Source: an uncultured Thermoleophilia bacterium
Lineage (GTDB): Bacteria > Actinomycetota > Thermoleophilia > UBA2241
Length of the DNA: 5,765 bases
Assembly (NCBI GenBank): GCA_903912585.1
Contig: CAIWHY010000411.1
Location: 1-5,765 of the forward strand
Reading direction: 5' to 3'
Below, piece by piece: positions 5,625 to 5,765 of this stretch. Every line of letters starts with the position of its first letter. The first letter of the stretch is position 1. Below the pieces are notes generated by a model. The model was not told where the DNA came from. It did not search any database and saw nothing but the letters and a program-made list of their open reading frames with translations. The translations under genes were made by a program, and so were the position numbers.

Positions 5625-5765
<141 letters not shown>

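Overview
This is a GC-rich window (about two-thirds G+C by eye, G/C-ending codons) in which every supported gene reads on the minus strand. Strong AGGAGG-type ribosome sites, GTG starts, the GAPDH tail and the style of the sigma factor suggest a high-GC Gram-positive bacterium (Actinomycetota-like). The corrinoid methyltransferase genes suggest an anaerobe or a methylated-amine user. This placement is an inference from style, not a search result.

Read in the direction of transcription, from the right edge to the left: (1) the last 46 codons of a type I glyceraldehyde-3-phosphate dehydrogenase (5625-5765). (2) A sigma-70 family RNA polymerase sigma factor (4434-5510) with a Pro/Ala/Gly-rich N-terminus and substitutions at promoter-contacting and melting positions. 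(3) A 271-base gap with a GC hairpin and two tiny, possibly coupled reading frames of doubtful status. (4) A 308-residue protein with a DUF4268-like N-terminal half and an uncharacterised C-terminal half (3236-4162). (5) A 217-base non-coding region holding an AT-rich palindromic island and a strong 41-nt hairpin, likely the control region of the next operon. (6) A three-gene operon: an MttB-family methyltransferase without pyrrolysine (1537-3018), a small corrinoid protein (874-1509), and a second MttB-family methyltransferase that runs off the left edge (1-846). The two gaps inside the operon are both exactly 27 bases.

In the operon, the MttB-type enzymes would take a methyl group from a quaternary or tertiary amine and place it on the cob(I)amide carried by the corrinoid protein. 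A second methyltransferase, not in this window, would pass it to tetrahydrofolate or another acceptor. Because the readable part of both MttB proteins is free of in-frame TAG, and the complete one spans the pyrrolysine region without one, the substrate is more likely a betaine-type compound than trimethylamine, but it cannot be named from sequence alone. The most interesting points are the MttB-corrinoid-MttB arrangement, its structured leader and AT-rich operator-like site, and the unusual residues in the sigma factor. No CRISPR array, tRNA, rRNA or insertion sequence was seen.
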